The notes under the pieces are model-generated. The model saw nothing but the letters and a program-made list of their open reading frames with translations, was not told the DNA's origin and ran no database searches. Made by a program: the position numbers and the translations under genes. Shown here piece after piece: positions 12,133 through 24,416 of a stretch of DNA of 64,000 nt. Within the stretch, counting starts at the first letter, position 1; each line of letters begins with the position of its first letter. This DNA is from Caenorhabditis remanei (taxonomy: Eukaryota > Nematoda > Chromadorea > Rhabditida > Rhabditidae): positions 7,192,001 to 7,256,000 of the forward strand of contig NC_071329.1 of NCBI RefSeq assembly GCF_010183535.1, written 5' to 3'.

Positions 12133-12568
12133 ATGGCTTGTGAAATTACAGTAGGAAGTAGTCTAAAAGACATCTCTTTTGTGAATTCCGACATCATCGC
12201 TGCTTTGGAAAGTAATTCGATCAAACTCTACCGAACGGATACTTCCAGAAGAATTATGACGATTGGGTGTGAAGAGGAAACTAAACAGCTCCATGGAGCT
12301 AATACAAGTAAGTTTTCTTTTTGAAACCTTCTTATATTATCATTTTGCTTCAGACTGCTTTCTGATACAATATACGGGAATCAGGATTCTGAAAATCAGC
12401 ACGGGGCAGCTAATCATGTGGCACACTCTTGGAGAGAGTGAGGAGATTGTGGCCAGTCACTGGAAATCGGAAAGATTGGCCACAATCGTGGAAAACAAGA
12501 TCCACAAGTTCAGAAGCGTTGTGATGATTGATGGGAGAAGCTCAAACGGAGCAACTTCTCTGATTGAG
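12133..12568 (+). pseudogene. kinase-like family copy B: intact exons 1 and 2, rest lost
   Basis: Exon 1 is 12133-12307 and exon 2 is 12354-12568, with the same phases as copy A. Here exon 2 keeps the ancestral frame (WHTLGESEEIVASHW then ATIVENKIHKF). The copy continues with the family intron to about 12750 and then changes to unrelated sequence, so no kinase domain follows. Expression would give only a roughly 130-residue fragment. Confidence 0.75.
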
Positions 12569-12759
12569 GTATGTTCTAGTCAAAAACTCATTTTAAAAAA
12601 ACTGGTGTCGTTCCGGAGCTGATTACTAGGTAATGGTCAGAATTGACTTTGGAGTTCAGCAACGAAAACTGCCAAAATCCAAAGTTAATCGAATACTGGT
12701 GGGATCAGTTTTCAAAAATTGCTGAGTGGCCTCCAAAATCCAGATATTCTGGTTTTACC

Positions 12760-13150
12760 CTCCCTGTGCTAATTTTTTTGGTCTTTATGTTACGCCTGTT
12801 TTTCTACCTATTGATCCGTTCTCAATTAACTTTAACCAGAACTACGTTTCGGCCGTGGGCATTTCATTTCCGTCTCCCTATATTTCTCCTGAAAGTTTTT
12901 CACACCAGACGACACCAATGGTTCGACGAAATGAAAAAAAAAACGAAAAAAGAGTTTGGAGCAGAGAGGGTCCGTCGCACATCCTTAGACGCCCCGTTTC
13001 TGCCGAACCATTTTTCATTCTCAAACCATTCTGTTCCCTTCCCGCTCCCCATTAGGCATATTCGAAATGGTTTTTGGCGAACAGTACTCGTTATTACAAA
13101 TACTTATTTTTATCAAAATAAACTTAATAACAAAACATTTTGAAACTTAA
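12760..13150. other. unassigned sequence after copy B
   Basis: Open frames on the plus strand (12643-13143, 12726-13055) have no domain and no conserved counterpart in the other units. No gene called. Confidence 0.35.
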
Positions 13151-13174
13151 AAAATAATTTTAAAAAGAAACATG

Positions 13175-14378
13175 ATAACTAGGTGTCCAATAATTTTTTT
13201 GAAATTCGCCTTTTGGCTCGTTGTTCATCAATTTTCCGCGTCCAACAGACGAGTCGGGTGTGACTTTCTTCACTTCTTCTTCTCGTCGCTCCTCTTAGTG
13301 TCCAATCTTCGGAGAGAAGCCATTGCTTGTAGTCGAATTGAATCAACCTGAAAGAAAATAAGTTACAATACAATTCATAGTTATTGGACAATTTACTTAT
13401 CACTCGAAAAGTTGTTTCTTGATCCTGACCGTTGAATCTCCGATAGCTAGAAGTGTTGAAATCCTTACTGCTTTATCCGATCGATTGATTGTGATCTCTG
13501 AAAACCTTCTAGTTTAATTAACAGAACTTTAAAAAAGACGAATAGCTTACATTCGGTTGTCCATTGAACTCATTGTTCACCGAATACTTCCTCCGCTTAG
13601 CGATTCCTCATTGCCAGGCTCTACCGCTTGTATATCCTGTAACATATTTCGGGATTCCCTTCACATTCGCTGAAAATGTTCTCATTTCTATTTAATTTAA
13701 GTAATTATCTGATACAAACCTTACGAATCCATTGAAACCCCTTATTTTTGGTGTCAAGTAAAACCGCTCAACGACGGCATTCTCGATTCGCCTGAAAATA
13801 GACGATTCCGTCGTAATGAGTAATTAAAGACGACTGAAAACGTTTCCGACTAATAAATTACAATTATTTACTAACAATAAATTAAGAAAAATGAGAAAAA
13901 TACCTGTCAACATGGTTGGCATGTTTTATGTGCGCAAACGAAATGCAGAATTCCATTTCTCTCTATTTTCGAGCAAACCGCACATCGGAATGTGTCGTTT
14001 TAAATTCCGAGACCGAATCCAGATGATGAAAACGATCCGTGATAGAATTTCTGTGGCTGTTGCTGTGGAGATGAGAGCATTGATGACGGGATATCGAACA
14101 GAGAACCAGTGAATTGTTGAAATCCCAGAATCGACGAAGTAGCCGTTTGATCGAGAAGACTGTCTTGATGATGATGATTCGGCGAGTGTTCTACACGATG
14201 ATGGGACTTTGCATAATAAAGACTTCACTACTACTTCCTCCCATTGATAGTTCGTTTCCACTGTCGTTTGCATCGGCATCAATAATGTCGGTTTGATGCT
14301 GATAACGGTGTGGTCTCTCTCCTCCAGATGATTGTTTTTATTGCTGTTTTGCTCCTCTTCCGTTTCCATTGATGTCAT
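13175..14378 (-). pseudogene. possible broken minus-strand gene with a zinc-finger-like relic
   Basis: Not recognised. An ATG at 14378 opens 150 codons (to 13926) rich in Ser/Gln. In another frame of the same stretch lies a Cys/His cluster (FRCAVCSKIERNG then HFVCAHKTCQPC) between stops. Further splice-like segments follow near 13795, 13620 and 13440. No single frame joins them, so this is either a decayed gene or my exon model is wrong. Confidence 0.3.
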
Positions 14379-14779
14379 TGCCTAGTGGTGGTCATCGCCA
14401 TTCGACAATAGTTTGAATAATACTCGGAAATTTTAGTGAAAAAGGATAGTTTTTGAAAAAAACATATAAAATGAAAAATTCTGAAATTTCCTGGATCATA
14501 TCTGCGAAAAAAATCGATACTGAATGAAACGAGTAGTAACAGATAACGATTCTACAGTAATACTCCTGGGATTGTGAGAGTAAACTGCGCTATAGTGCCC
14601 TTCTAGTTCTTTTTAAACAAAATTTCGAATATGAAAACGTGAATGTTGTACAAGGTCAGTGAACCAAGTGTAGACATTCCTCGGTTTACCTGTGTGACCA
14701 AAATGCATCTTCAGGTGGCCCGAAACACAGCTCAATTTGGATGGACAATCAAGTAAATCATATGTATTAAATTTTGATT

Positions 14780-14910
14780 TTTAGACAAGAATATCTGGAT
14801 TCTGGAGGCCACTCAGAATTTTTTTGAAAACTGATCTCATCAGAATTCGAGTCTTTCTATTCTGGCAGTGCTGAACTCCAAGGTCAGTTCTGACCATTCC
14901 TTAGTCAGCT
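14780..14910 (-). repeat. inverted copy of the copy A/B intron segment
   Basis: The text 'ttctggaggccactcag' to 'ggtcagttctgacc' is the diverged reverse complement of 12640-12752 and 8790-8905. It lies just upstream of the minisatellite leading into copy C. Confidence 0.75.
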
Positions 14911-14920
14911 AGTAATATGG

Positions 14921-15090
14921 TTTTGGAGCTGCTTAGCAAGTAATTTTGTTCTGGAGCTGCTTAGCAAGTAATATGGTTCTGGAGCTGCTTAGAATATGAT
15001 ATAGTTCAGGAGCTGCTTAGAAAGTGTTATCGGTCTGAAGATGCTTAGAAAGTGATATAGTTCTAGAGCTGCTTAGCAAATAGTAATGGC
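14921..15090. repeat. 28-bp minisatellite (copy C intron)
   Basis: Degenerate tandem units built on 'ggttctggagctgcttag' with 'caagtaatat' between them, in the intron before exon 3 of the kinase-like copy. Related arrays are at 21505-21650 and 28845-29235. Confidence 0.85.
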
Positions 15091-15220
15091 TGCGTAGATT
15101 TTAAGACCATAAATTGATAAAAGCTATTCGGGTTTCTTGTGAGAGTCTGATGTCTCCACTAGGCGAGCTGTGTATGCTGATAGTAGATTTTATTAAAGAT
15201 AGATTCAAAACATTTTTCAG

Positions 15221-16810
15221 TTCGACAAATGGAGGCCAATCGTGCCGCACTCAATCAATGATAACAGTCTCATCGCTACATCTGAAACTGGGTCTGTGAA
15301 GTTATTAGACTTTGGAAAGTCAAACAAGCCAATATCGACAACTCCAGTACTTGACCGTATCAAGGCAGTGGAAGATGTGGGACAATTCAATTTCTGTGTG
15401 ATTGCTGATTCGAAAGTGTTGTTGATGGATTCCACTCTTGGTAAAAAGAAAATGTCGTAAGTATTTGTGGAGTATCTTAAATTAATATCACTGATCATTT
15501 TGCAGAATCGATATGAAAGCCAATGAGAAATGTGTGGGAGTGCTCAGTGGAAATGCCAAAGCTCCCTTCTTCATGGTTTTGAAGGATGAAAGAAAGAAGG
15601 AAATTGTGATACGTCCTGCGACCGAGACGACGGAAACCAAAAGGAGCTACATTTTGAAATATGAGACACACCTAAGCCTACCAACATTGTTTTGTCGGTT
15701 CAATGATGAACTGCGCTGCATGTGATGGGAAAGGGCGAGTCATTATTCAATACGGCAACACGAGGTAAGTAGTATTTCGTTATTTGGTATTTATCAAATA
15801 ACTGTTTTTCAGTCAAAATGAGTTTGCGGCGGAATCGAAAAATTTGAAAGACAGAAATAGAAAACGAAGAGAGAAAGAGATCGAAAATGAACAACTTCAA
15901 ATAACGCTGCGAGTAGGAGAAAGACGCGAGAAGATTATTGAAGACGTCAAATGTCTGAAAATAGATGCACCGAAAACAGAAGGCGATACAGAGAGCAAAG
16001 AAGTCGGAACGGAAAACACGCATGGTTAGCTCTCTTCGGATCTCTTCAATTTCCAACGTACGATTGCTCGCGGAACGTTTGGAGAGGTTAAGGAATACAC
16101 CTCCATCAGAACTGGTCGCTCATTCGCTATCAAAGTGAGTTCCGCGTCTTTAGAATCCGAAAACATCACATCTCCACTTTTAGGAACTGAGAAGGTCACA
16201 TGCTCTTAATGAGATTTTCATCAACGACCAGAATCACATGCTCATCAAGCACAAGCACATTGTCCGCTTCTTCGGTGCTTTCAAAGATGAATCAACAATT
16301 TTCATTGTTCTCGAGTTGATGAGCCAGACGTTACGACAAGTGATGAGGAGCAATGGCATTATGGATGAAGCATCAAGTGGAGTTGTGGTTAAGGCGGTTG
16401 CAAAAGGTCTTCAACATCTCCATCGATTACGTGTTATTCACAGAGATTTGAAGCCTGAGAATATTTTGTTGAGCCATGAACGAATCAAAATTGGAGATTT
16501 TGGTTTGGCTACTACGAAGACGTGAGTGACTAGATGTCGTTTTCTTTCAATTAGTTCAATTTTCAGAGGTGAAACTTGGTGTGGAACCCCCGGCTACCAA
16601 GCGCCCGAACTGTTTCGGAAGGAAACACATGGAACACCGGCCGACATGTTTTCTCTTGGAGTCATGGCTCATGAGATGCTTGAATCAAGTCTTCCGTTCA
16701 GTGAACAATACTGGCACAAGCACGTCATTCGATCGAATACGCTTCAATATGTTTCTCCTGCAAAATTCTCTCGCCATTTGAAAACTTTGATACTGAGAGA
16801 ACACCTCTAG
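15221..16810 (+). pseudogene. kinase-like family copy C: propeller part plus kinase, with frameshift and stop
   Basis: Segments: 15221-15456, 15506-15764, 15813-16134, 16184-16521, 16567-16810. The first two encode WD-like strands (SLIATSETGSVKLLDFG, FNFCVIADSKVLLMDS). A one-base deletion near 15712 (ctgcgctgc) shifts frame and an in-frame TAG sits at 16026. The kinase part keeps its main motifs: [34 protein letters not shown]. It lacks 9 bases after IFIND, and a deletion joins LKTLI directly to the end REHL, removing the last lobe. Without exons 1-2 and with two lesions it cannot make the full protein. Confidence 0.8.
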
Positions 16811-17600
16811 AAGATGTCGTCTCACGTCATCTGTCGTTCATCAGTTTATCGTTTTCACATTCCCTCGGTTTCTACATTTCTTGATCTCCCCCTCTTTTTT
16901 TCACTCGAATCTGTCTCGTGAATAAAAACTGATAAAAAAATTGTTTCGCATCTTACTCATTAACCGAGCATATTTATTACAACCCCGCCCCATCGCACAC
17001 GAGAGAGAATCTGCGAGAGAAGCAGAGTTTTTCTCTCCGGTTTTGATCTATTCTCGGTATCGTTTCTATTAGCAAACGCAAACGGCTGTTGGTTTTCGAT
17101 CCTACCGTCCTCCCTATTGAACCGATTTTCTTCAAAATTGGGCCAATACATCGGAAATGTTTTCTTAATGATATCTGTCTTTTTCTTTTTTCAAGATTCT
17201 CAAAATAACGTCTTCTGAGCCAGAAACACCGATAGAGCATGTGGGAATCGACGGTGGAAAACAAGGGAGGCACGGTTGGCAAATGGTTGTGTCTTCTTTC
17301 CTCGCCACGGCCGACACTTCTCATGGGCCCATCGGTTAAGGATGGTTAAGTCTCTCGGTAAAATAAGAACAAGCTGAAAAACAGTTTTTCTCATTAACAC
17401 GAAGTGGTTTCTGCTCAGAAACCATTGACAACACATACGGTGGCTCTCAGAATGATCTGCCGTTTGACCCTTTTCAGTGGAAAATTGTCAAGTTTCAGAG
17501 CTTGTCAAAGTGTCAAGTATGATGATTTGATATTTGTGAATCATTTTTGTGCATATTGTACGAATCCAGATCTTCATTTCTGGAAATGACAACTTTTTCA
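16811..17600. repeat. 3' flank block V, copy 1
   Basis: Nearly the same as 23548-24300 behind copy D. It holds minus-strand open frames (16977-17324 and 17200-17436) that recur in copy 2, but they show no known domain. I treat the block as duplicated flank; a short minus-strand gene cannot be excluded. Confidence 0.7.
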
Positions 17601-18111
17601 TTAGGAAACTTTTCAAAAAAGTATGGATGATTGAATGAGTTTCTAAAACAAAGTCAGGAAGTGAGTATATGATGTATTTTCCAAATTTCATTTCTTGTCT
17701 GAAGTTCATTTTATCTCAATTCCACTTTTCCGAATAAGAAGTATGCCAAAAATGCATCTCCTACTCACCAGTCCACTCGAATTCCTCAAGATTTTTAACA
17801 ATGTTCGAACGACGACAGAAATTTTTTAATGTTCCAACGACGACAGAAAAAATGCAAAGCCCATGAGATAGTGGTGTCAGAATTAACTCGAACAGAAAAT
17901 CGTTTCAAATAAAATAGTTCTACTGTTCTTTTTCAATTGAAACTGTATAATTATACTCGTTTCAATTCTTTAAATACTCCAGTTACTTTCTTGTAAGATG
18001 CCAATGTTCATAAGATGTCGTTCTTTATTTTCTTTCTTACTTGTTCAGTCCATTTTTTGATCTTTTTGAATTTCCGAGTTTTCTCACCGAACGTTTTCAT
18101 TTTCAGAGACT
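17601..18111. repeat. duplicate of the TSP1 gene 5' region
   Basis: 17700-18111 parallels 37270-37771 upstream of the TSP1 gene, including the 'aaaatagttctactgttc' line and the TTTTCAG just ahead of the ATG. Confidence 0.75.
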
Positions 18112-18217
18112 ATGAACGCCTTCTGGCTGATGGCGTTTCTCTCATGCGTCACAATACATAATCGAGGTGGAGTACTCGCTCAAACCGCCAATATCATCGA
18201 AATCCCAATTCCAACGG
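18112..18217 (+). pseudogene. TSP1 gene exon 1 copy (fragment)
   Basis: Encodes MNAFWLMAFLSC and continues like exon 1 of the gene at 37772, with a few substitutions, and keeps the GTAATAGAG donor. The TSP1 exons are absent: after the (TA)n tract and part of intron 1 the sequence switches to a kinase-family tail near 18540. Confidence 0.8.
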
Positions 18218-18320
18218 TAATAGAGATCAAAGGTTGTTTCATCTGATTGTGGCCTAGTACTCAAAAATTCGGTCACAGAGTCACAAAGTGTTGTCACGTG
18301 ACCTGTGATCGATATTAACA

Positions 18321-18322
<2 letters not shown>

Positions 18323-18351
<29 letters not shown>
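18323..18351. repeat. (TA)n microsatellite
   Basis: Uninterrupted TA run in the duplicated TSP1 intron 1, matching the run at 37982-38014. Confidence 0.95.
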
Positions 18352-18352
<1 letters not shown>

Positions 18353-18447
18353 CTGGAAGGCTGAAAATGCGAGGATTCTGAATGCAATTTCAAATTTTCG
18401 TTATGGCCGAGATGAAACGGGAGTTTTAGTGAGATCGGACTTGAAAA

Positions 18448-18552
18448 TTCACCGGCTTCAATGTCTTGGTTCTCTCGGATATAGAACAATACAAATAGAA
18501 CAGAATCTTATAGTTTCCCAATCATACCAAAATCATCAGCAGATGATGTAAG
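18448..18552 (+). pseudogene. second copy of the TSP1-intron/kinase-tail junction
   Basis: Same fused text as 9105-9208, ending at 'gcagatgatgtaagctt'. It is then cut by the 18-bp minisatellite. Confidence 0.7.
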
Positions 18553-19793
18553 CTTTCGTTGTCTTCGGAGCCTTTCGTTGTCTTCGGAGCTTTCGTTGTC
18601 TTCGGAGTTTCGTTGTCTTCGGAGCTTTCGTTGTCTTCGGAGATTTCGTGGGCTTCGGAGATTTCGTTGTCTTCGGAGATTTCGTGGGCTTCGGAGATTT
18701 CGTTGTCTTCGGAGCTTTCGTTGTCTTCGGAGATTTCGTGGGCTTCGGAGCTTTCTTAGTCGTTCGAGCTTTTGTGGTTTTTGGAGCGTTTGTGATTGGA
18801 GCATTGGCCGATTTGTTGGGTTTGTTGTCGGTTTTGGTTTTGGAGGTGCCTTTGTAGTTGGCTTGGTGGTCTTGGAGTTAAGAGCAGACTTAGTTTTGGA
18901 AGTCTGCACAGCAGTTGATGCCTCCGTTGGGAGTTTCCGTCTTAAACCCCGTGGAACATGTTCTGCAGCAACGGAAGGTGGTTCGGTTGTTTGATCTTGA
19001 ACTGTTGATCCATTTTAAGACGAATCAGATGCGTGTGGTTCCCGATGATGTTCTCTGTGTCGAGTCCAGCTTGACCGAGGCTCACCACAGCATGCACAAA
19101 AAGTATCTGAAAAATGAAATGTATGCAGGTAAAATTGACAGGAATCATTACCAACCAATGTCTTCCTGTTGGTGATCTGGTTCCGAGTCATCTTGAGGTT
19201 CAGGTTCCGTTTCATTTTGAGGTCCATGTTCCGATTCCGTATCAGATTCATCTTCCTGATCAGTATTGGATTCATCTTCCTGTTCAGTATTGGACTCATC
19301 TTCCTGTTCAGTTTCGGATTCATCTTCACTGTTTTTCTCTTGATACACTATTTTTTTTGTTCCTGTCCTGATCTCTGACATAAATTCCGTTGTCATCTTC
19401 TGCAGACGATGCTCCCGAAGAAAAATAATCTGGAGGAGAAGATGATGGGGAAGGTGAGAGTGGCAATGGAGAATTGGCAGGAAGGGAACGTTCAGGAGAG
19501 CCCTCAGAAGAAGAAGAGTCAGAAAAATGAATGTCTTCAAAGGAATCTACTCGCCGGTAACTGCCCATTTCAATTAGCAAGCGATTGAACAGTTTTTCTT
19601 CATCGTAGAATCGTCTCCACATGTACATGTGGCCTTCAAAGCGATTTTCTGGTGTACCGAATCTGTTCCTGAGTTTTGACTTCAGCGACGAATGGAGATC
19701 TGGACATCTGGCACGCGACCACGGAATCAAAAGTAGTATTTTTTTCAAAAGCTGGTCATAATGTTGTACTGATTCGAAAACTATAGTTGTTTT
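18553..19793 (-). pseudogene. unrecognised gene with acidic and Lys/Thr/Pro repeat regions, probably broken
   Basis: Read on minus. A segment starting after TTTCAG at 19793 encodes a folded-looking stretch (FESVQHYDQLLKKILLLIP, WRRFYDEEKLFNRLLIEM), then a Ser/Pro-rich part. The frame ends at 19326, while an overlapping frame, one base away at an A8 run near 19345, continues with acidic EQEDESN-type repeats to 19148. Further on, 18-bp repeats (18560-18760) encode KTTKSP/KPTKSP units in one frame, with a stop between these parts in the best-matching upstream frame. I cannot join it without a frameshift. Function unknown. Confidence 0.4.
18556..18760. repeat. 18-bp coding-type minisatellite
   Basis: About 11 units of 'tttcgttgtcttcggaga' with variants (gtgggc for gttgtc). 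On the minus strand one frame gives six-residue units KTTKSP, KPTKSP and KTTKAP; both strands stay largely open. Confidence 0.9.
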
Positions 19794-19849
19794 CTGAAAT
19801 GGACACCTAGAAGTTTTTTCTATGCAGCAAAATACATGTCTCAATACTT

Positions 19850-20329
19850 ATCAGCCACCTTGTATTTTCCTAAGCCATAACTTTTTGAGAATACTTCCGA
19901 GAAAAAACACTTGTTACCTTCAGACATGAAGATCTTGGTTTATACAATATGCCCAAAAAGATTTATAAGACAATCAGCGTTCCTGACACTTTGGCAAACT
20001 TTCATCTTCACTGAAAACGGTCGAGTGGCATATCATTCTGGCCGGAACTGCATGTAAAATGAAATAACTTTTTAATCAATATAATCTCATTCTAGCACGT
20101 CGGAAGGGTACTTGGATTTGATCTTTGAAAATCTGGGAAAAACATTGAAAGTTGATGAAAATCTCCAACTCAATTTTTCGAAAGACTTCATGATAATGAC
20201 TTTCAAAAACAAAGTCAGTTAGTGACTATGTGATGTATTTCCCAAGTTAAATTTCTTGTTTGAAGTTTATTTTTATCTCAATTCCAATTTTCAGAATCAG
20301 AATGATTCCAAAAATTCATAGATATCCTT
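19850..20329. other. spacer before unit D
   Basis: AT-rich. A part near 20210-20320 resembles the TSP1 upstream text at 17640-17760. No gene seen. Confidence 0.4.
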
Positions 20330-21358
20330 TCAGAAACACGAGACACGGGGATTCTTTCTTTTTGAACAAAAAGAGAACAGGTTAAAAAGTGTGATAGGAA
20401 ATTAAATTGGAAAGGTGGAATGATAAAGAATTTGAGGGAAAAATTGATAAAAAGGAGGAAACTACGAGAAAGGGAAATTGGAAAAGTTGTCTGACGGACA
20501 CTTTTTATGGTTGTGAGTAAGAGTACAAACTACAGTTACAATTGAGAAAAAGATGGGAATATCTCAATTCGAAGTACGTTGTAAAAAAGTCGATTTGTCA
20601 CTGATATCTGTCATTGAATGACCTTCGATTAACTGGAATTTTGGAAACTGGAAATCAGAAGTTGAGGGTTTCAAAAAACTGTTATTGATTAAAGTACGAG
20701 TTTATCTTAAAATTCAATGTTTCTCGTTAAAAAATCAGCTGGAATTTCAACCGCGCCGCTTGCAGTTTACGCTCCACCCACAACTTCCTGCCGCACTTCC
20801 GTTTCAGTCTGCGGAAATTTTTTAATCCTCGGCCAAACTTTTTCTTGACAGTATTAGCTGAATTGGCTGAGAACCTCATTTTTAGATTTTTTTGAATTTC
20901 TGATGGATGGGACCTTTTTTCATTCTTGCGCCGAAAAAAAAACTCATTTTCTCATTCATTCACGTCGTTTTAAGAATTGTTTTTGTATTGGAATTAATCA
21001 CATACGTCGTTTCGATAGTTTTTCTTTGATTGTCAAATTACACTGTGTTTTTTAAATTATAAAATTTTGATTATCATTTTACGTCATTAATCGCGTGATG
21101 AAAAATGACTAACTAATGATTAGGAACTCTAATGAATAAGTTTGAAACGTGAAAAAATAGGCTTTGCGTTTATTTCGCATTGTGGCGAAAAACCGTGACG
21201 TGGCAAAAACTTGAACTTCATTTTAAATTTTAAATAATTTATTCTTTAGTTTAAAAGTTTTAATTCTTACTTCTAATTTTTTCTCCACTGTTTCTGATAT
21301 CAAGGTATAACTCAACTGCTCGTTAGTGTCTCTTATCCCACATCTTTCCTTTTTCAGA
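20330..21358. repeat. duplicated flanking block, unit D (Y, W, diverged Z)
   Basis: Y (20330-20680) and W (20680-20880) match units A, B and E. The part before the ATG (21130-21358) is a diverged Z. 20890-21130 has no counterpart I can see. Confidence 0.7.
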
Positions 21359-23547
21359 ATGGCAAGCGACTACAACTCGAGATCGGAAAAAATGACAGTA
21401 ATCGTTGAAAATGTGTCGAGCAAACCCAGAATGCATGAAATGCTAGATGGAAGATGTTCGAACGAGGATAAAGGTATGTTTTGGTGAAAACCTCACTTAA
21501 AAAACTGATATGGCTCTGGAGCTGCTTAGAAAATGATATTGGTCTGAAGCTGCTTAGCAAGTAATATGGTTCTGGAGCTGCTTAGAATATGATCTAGTTC
21601 AGGAGCTGCTTAGAAAGTATTATCGGTCTGAAGATGCTTAGAAAGTAGTAAGAGCTGTGTAGATTTTAAGACCATACATTGATAAAAGCTATTCGGGTTT
21701 CTTGTGAGAGTCTGGTGTCTCCACTAGGCGAGCTGTGTATGCTGATAGTAGATTTTATTAAAAATAGATTCAAAACATTTTTCAGTTCGACAAATGGAGG
21801 CCTGTCATGCTGCACTCAATCAATGATCACAGCATCCTCGCAAATTCTGAAACTGACCCAGTGAAGTTGTTTGACTTTGGAAAGTCAAGCAAACCGATAT
21901 GGATAACTCCAGTACTTGACCGTATCAAGGCAGTGGAAGATGTGGGACAATTCAATTTCTGTGTGATTGCTGATTCGAAAGTTTTGTTGATGGATTCCAC
22001 TCTTGGTAAAAAGAAAATGTCGTAAGTATTTGTGGAGTATCTTAAATTAATATCACTGATCATTTTGCAGAATCGATATGAAAGCCAATGAGAAATGTGT
22101 GGGAGTGCTCAGTGGGAATGCGAAAGCTCCGTGTTATATGGTTCTGAAAGATGAAAGAAAGAAGGATATTGTGATACGTCCTGCGACCGAGACGACAGAA
22201 ACCAAAAGGAGTTACATTCTGAAATATGAGACACATTTAAGCACACCAACATTGTATTGTCGATTCAAAGATGAACTGCGCTGCATGTGATGGGAAAGGG
22301 CAAGTCATTATTCAATACGGCAACACGAGGTAAGTAGTATTTCGTTATTTGTTACATAACAAATAACTAATTTTCAGTCAAAATGAGTTTGCGGTGGAAG
22401 CGAAAAAATTGAAAGACAGAAATAGGAAACGAGGAGGGAATGAGATCGAAAATGAACAACTTCAAATGGCGCTGCGAGTAGAAGAAAGACACGAGAAGAT
22501 GATTGAAGACGTCAAATGTCTGAAAATAGATGCACCGAAAACAGAAGGCGATACAGAGAGCAAAGAAGTCGGAACAGAAAACACACATGCTCAGAACTCT
22601 TCGGATCTCTTCAATTTCCAACGGACAATAGCTCGCGGAACTTTTGGAGAGGTTAAGGAATACACCTCCATCAAAACTGGTCGCTCATTCGCTATCAAAG
22701 TGAGTTCCGCGTCTTTAGAATCCGAAAACATCACATCTCCGCTTTTAGGAACTGAGAAGGTCACATGCTCTTAATGAGATGTTCATCAACGATCGAGAGA
22801 TCCAGAATCACATGCTCATCAAGCACAAGCACATTGTCCGCTTCTTCGGTGCTTTCAAAGATGAATCAACAATTTTCATCGTTCTCGAGTTGATGAGCCA
22901 GACGTTACGACAAGTGATGAAGAACAATGGCATTATGGATGAAGCATCAAGTGGAGTTGTGGTTAAGGCGGTTGCAAAAGGTCTTTAACAATTCCATCGA
23001 TTACGTGTTATTCACAGAGATTTGAAGCCTGAGAATATTTTGTTGAGCAATGAACGAATCAAAATTGGAGATTTTGGTTTGGCGACTACGAAGACGTTAG
23101 TGACTAGATGTCTTTTTCTTTCAAATAGTTCATTTTTCAGAGGTGAAACTTGGTGTGGAACCCCCGGCTACCAAGCGCCCGAACTGTTTCGGAAGGAAAC
23201 ACATGGAACACCGGCCGACATGTTTTCTCTTGGAGTCATGGCGCATGAGATGCTTGAATCAAGTCTTCCGTTCAGTGAACAATACTGGTAAAAGCACGTC
23301 ATTCGATCGAATACGCTTCAATATGTTTCTCCTGCAAAATTCTCTCGCCATTTGAAAACTTTGATGGAAGGTGTTTTAAACAAATCATCGGTTAAAAGGA
23401 TGTCAGCAGATGATGTAAGCTTAAAAACTTTCAATCCATAAATACGAAAGATACCTTTTTCAGGTGTTGAAATCTGAGTGGTTGTTCGATCTGGAGGGCA
23501 AAACAGAACGGGAGGAAATTGAGAGAATACTGAGTGAACACCTCTAG
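21359..23547 (+). pseudogene. kinase-like family copy D: multiply broken
   Basis: Segments: 21359-21473, 21786-22021, 22071-22329, 22378-22699, 22749-23095, 23141-23414, 23464-23547. The first segment is a short chimera (MASDY..., then a relic of the exon 2 text TVIVEN) that ends in the wrong phase for exon 3. Like copy C it lacks one base near 22280. The kinase part has stops at GGTCTTTAA (22987) and TGGTAA (23287) that are absent in C and E, and a GTTAGT donor in place of GTGAGT. It retains the full C-terminal tail (WLFDLEG ... REEIERILSEHL). Confidence 0.85.
21505..21650. repeat. 28-bp minisatellite (copy D intron)
   Basis: About five degenerate 'ctggagctgcttag' units in the intron before exon 3. 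Confidence 0.85.
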
Positions 23548-24300
23548 AAGATGCCGTCTCACGTCATCTGTCGTTCATCAGTTTATCGTTTTCACATTCC
23601 CTCGATTTTTACATTTCTTGATCTCCCCCTCTTTTTGTCACTCGAATCTGTCTCGTGAATAAAAACTAATAACAAATTTGTTTTATTTTCGCATCTTACT
23701 CATTAGCCGAGCATATTTATTACAACCGCGCCCCATTGCACACGAGAGAGAATCAGCGAGAGAAGCAGAGTTTTTCTCTCCGGTTTTGATCTATTCTCGG
23801 TATCGTTACTATTAGCAAACGCAAACGGCTGTTGGTTTTCGATCCTACCGTCCTCCCTATTGAACCGATTTTCTTCAAAATTTGGCCAATACATCGGAAA
23901 TGTTTTCTTAATGATATCTGTCTTTTTCTTTTTTCAAGATTCTCAAAATAACGTCTACTGAGCCAGAAGCACCGATAGAGCATGTGGGAATCGACGGTGG
24001 AAAACAAGGGAGGCACGGTTGGCAAATGGTTGTGTCTTCTTTCCTCGCCACGGCCGACACTTCTCATGGGCCCGTCGGTTAAGGATGGTTAAGTCTCTCG
24101 GTAAAATAAGAACAAGCTGAAAAACAGTTTTTCTCATTAACACGAAGTGGTTTCTGCTCAGAAACCATTGACAACACATACGGTGGCTCTCAGAATGATC
24201 TGCCGTTTGACCCTTTTCAGTGGAAAATTGTCAAGTTTCAGAGCTTGTCAAAGTGTCAAGTATGATGATTTGATATTTGTGAATCATTTTTGTACATTAA
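23548..24300. repeat. 3' flank block V, copy 2
   Basis: Near-copy of 16811-17600, including the same minus-strand open frames (23753-24067, 23955-24179). Confidence 0.75.
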
Positions 24301-24416
24301 AAAATTTCTGTAGTCGTTCGAACATTGTCGTCGTTCAACAATAAAAATCTTGAGGAATTCGAGTGGACTGGTGATTAGGAGATGCATTTTTGGCATATTT
24401 CTTATTCGGAAAAGTT

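Noticed and set aside
16977..17324. 115-codon minus-strand frame behind copy C
   Set aside because: Also in block V copy 2 with a shorter reading; Arg-rich, no domain or start context. Kept only as part of the duplicated flank.
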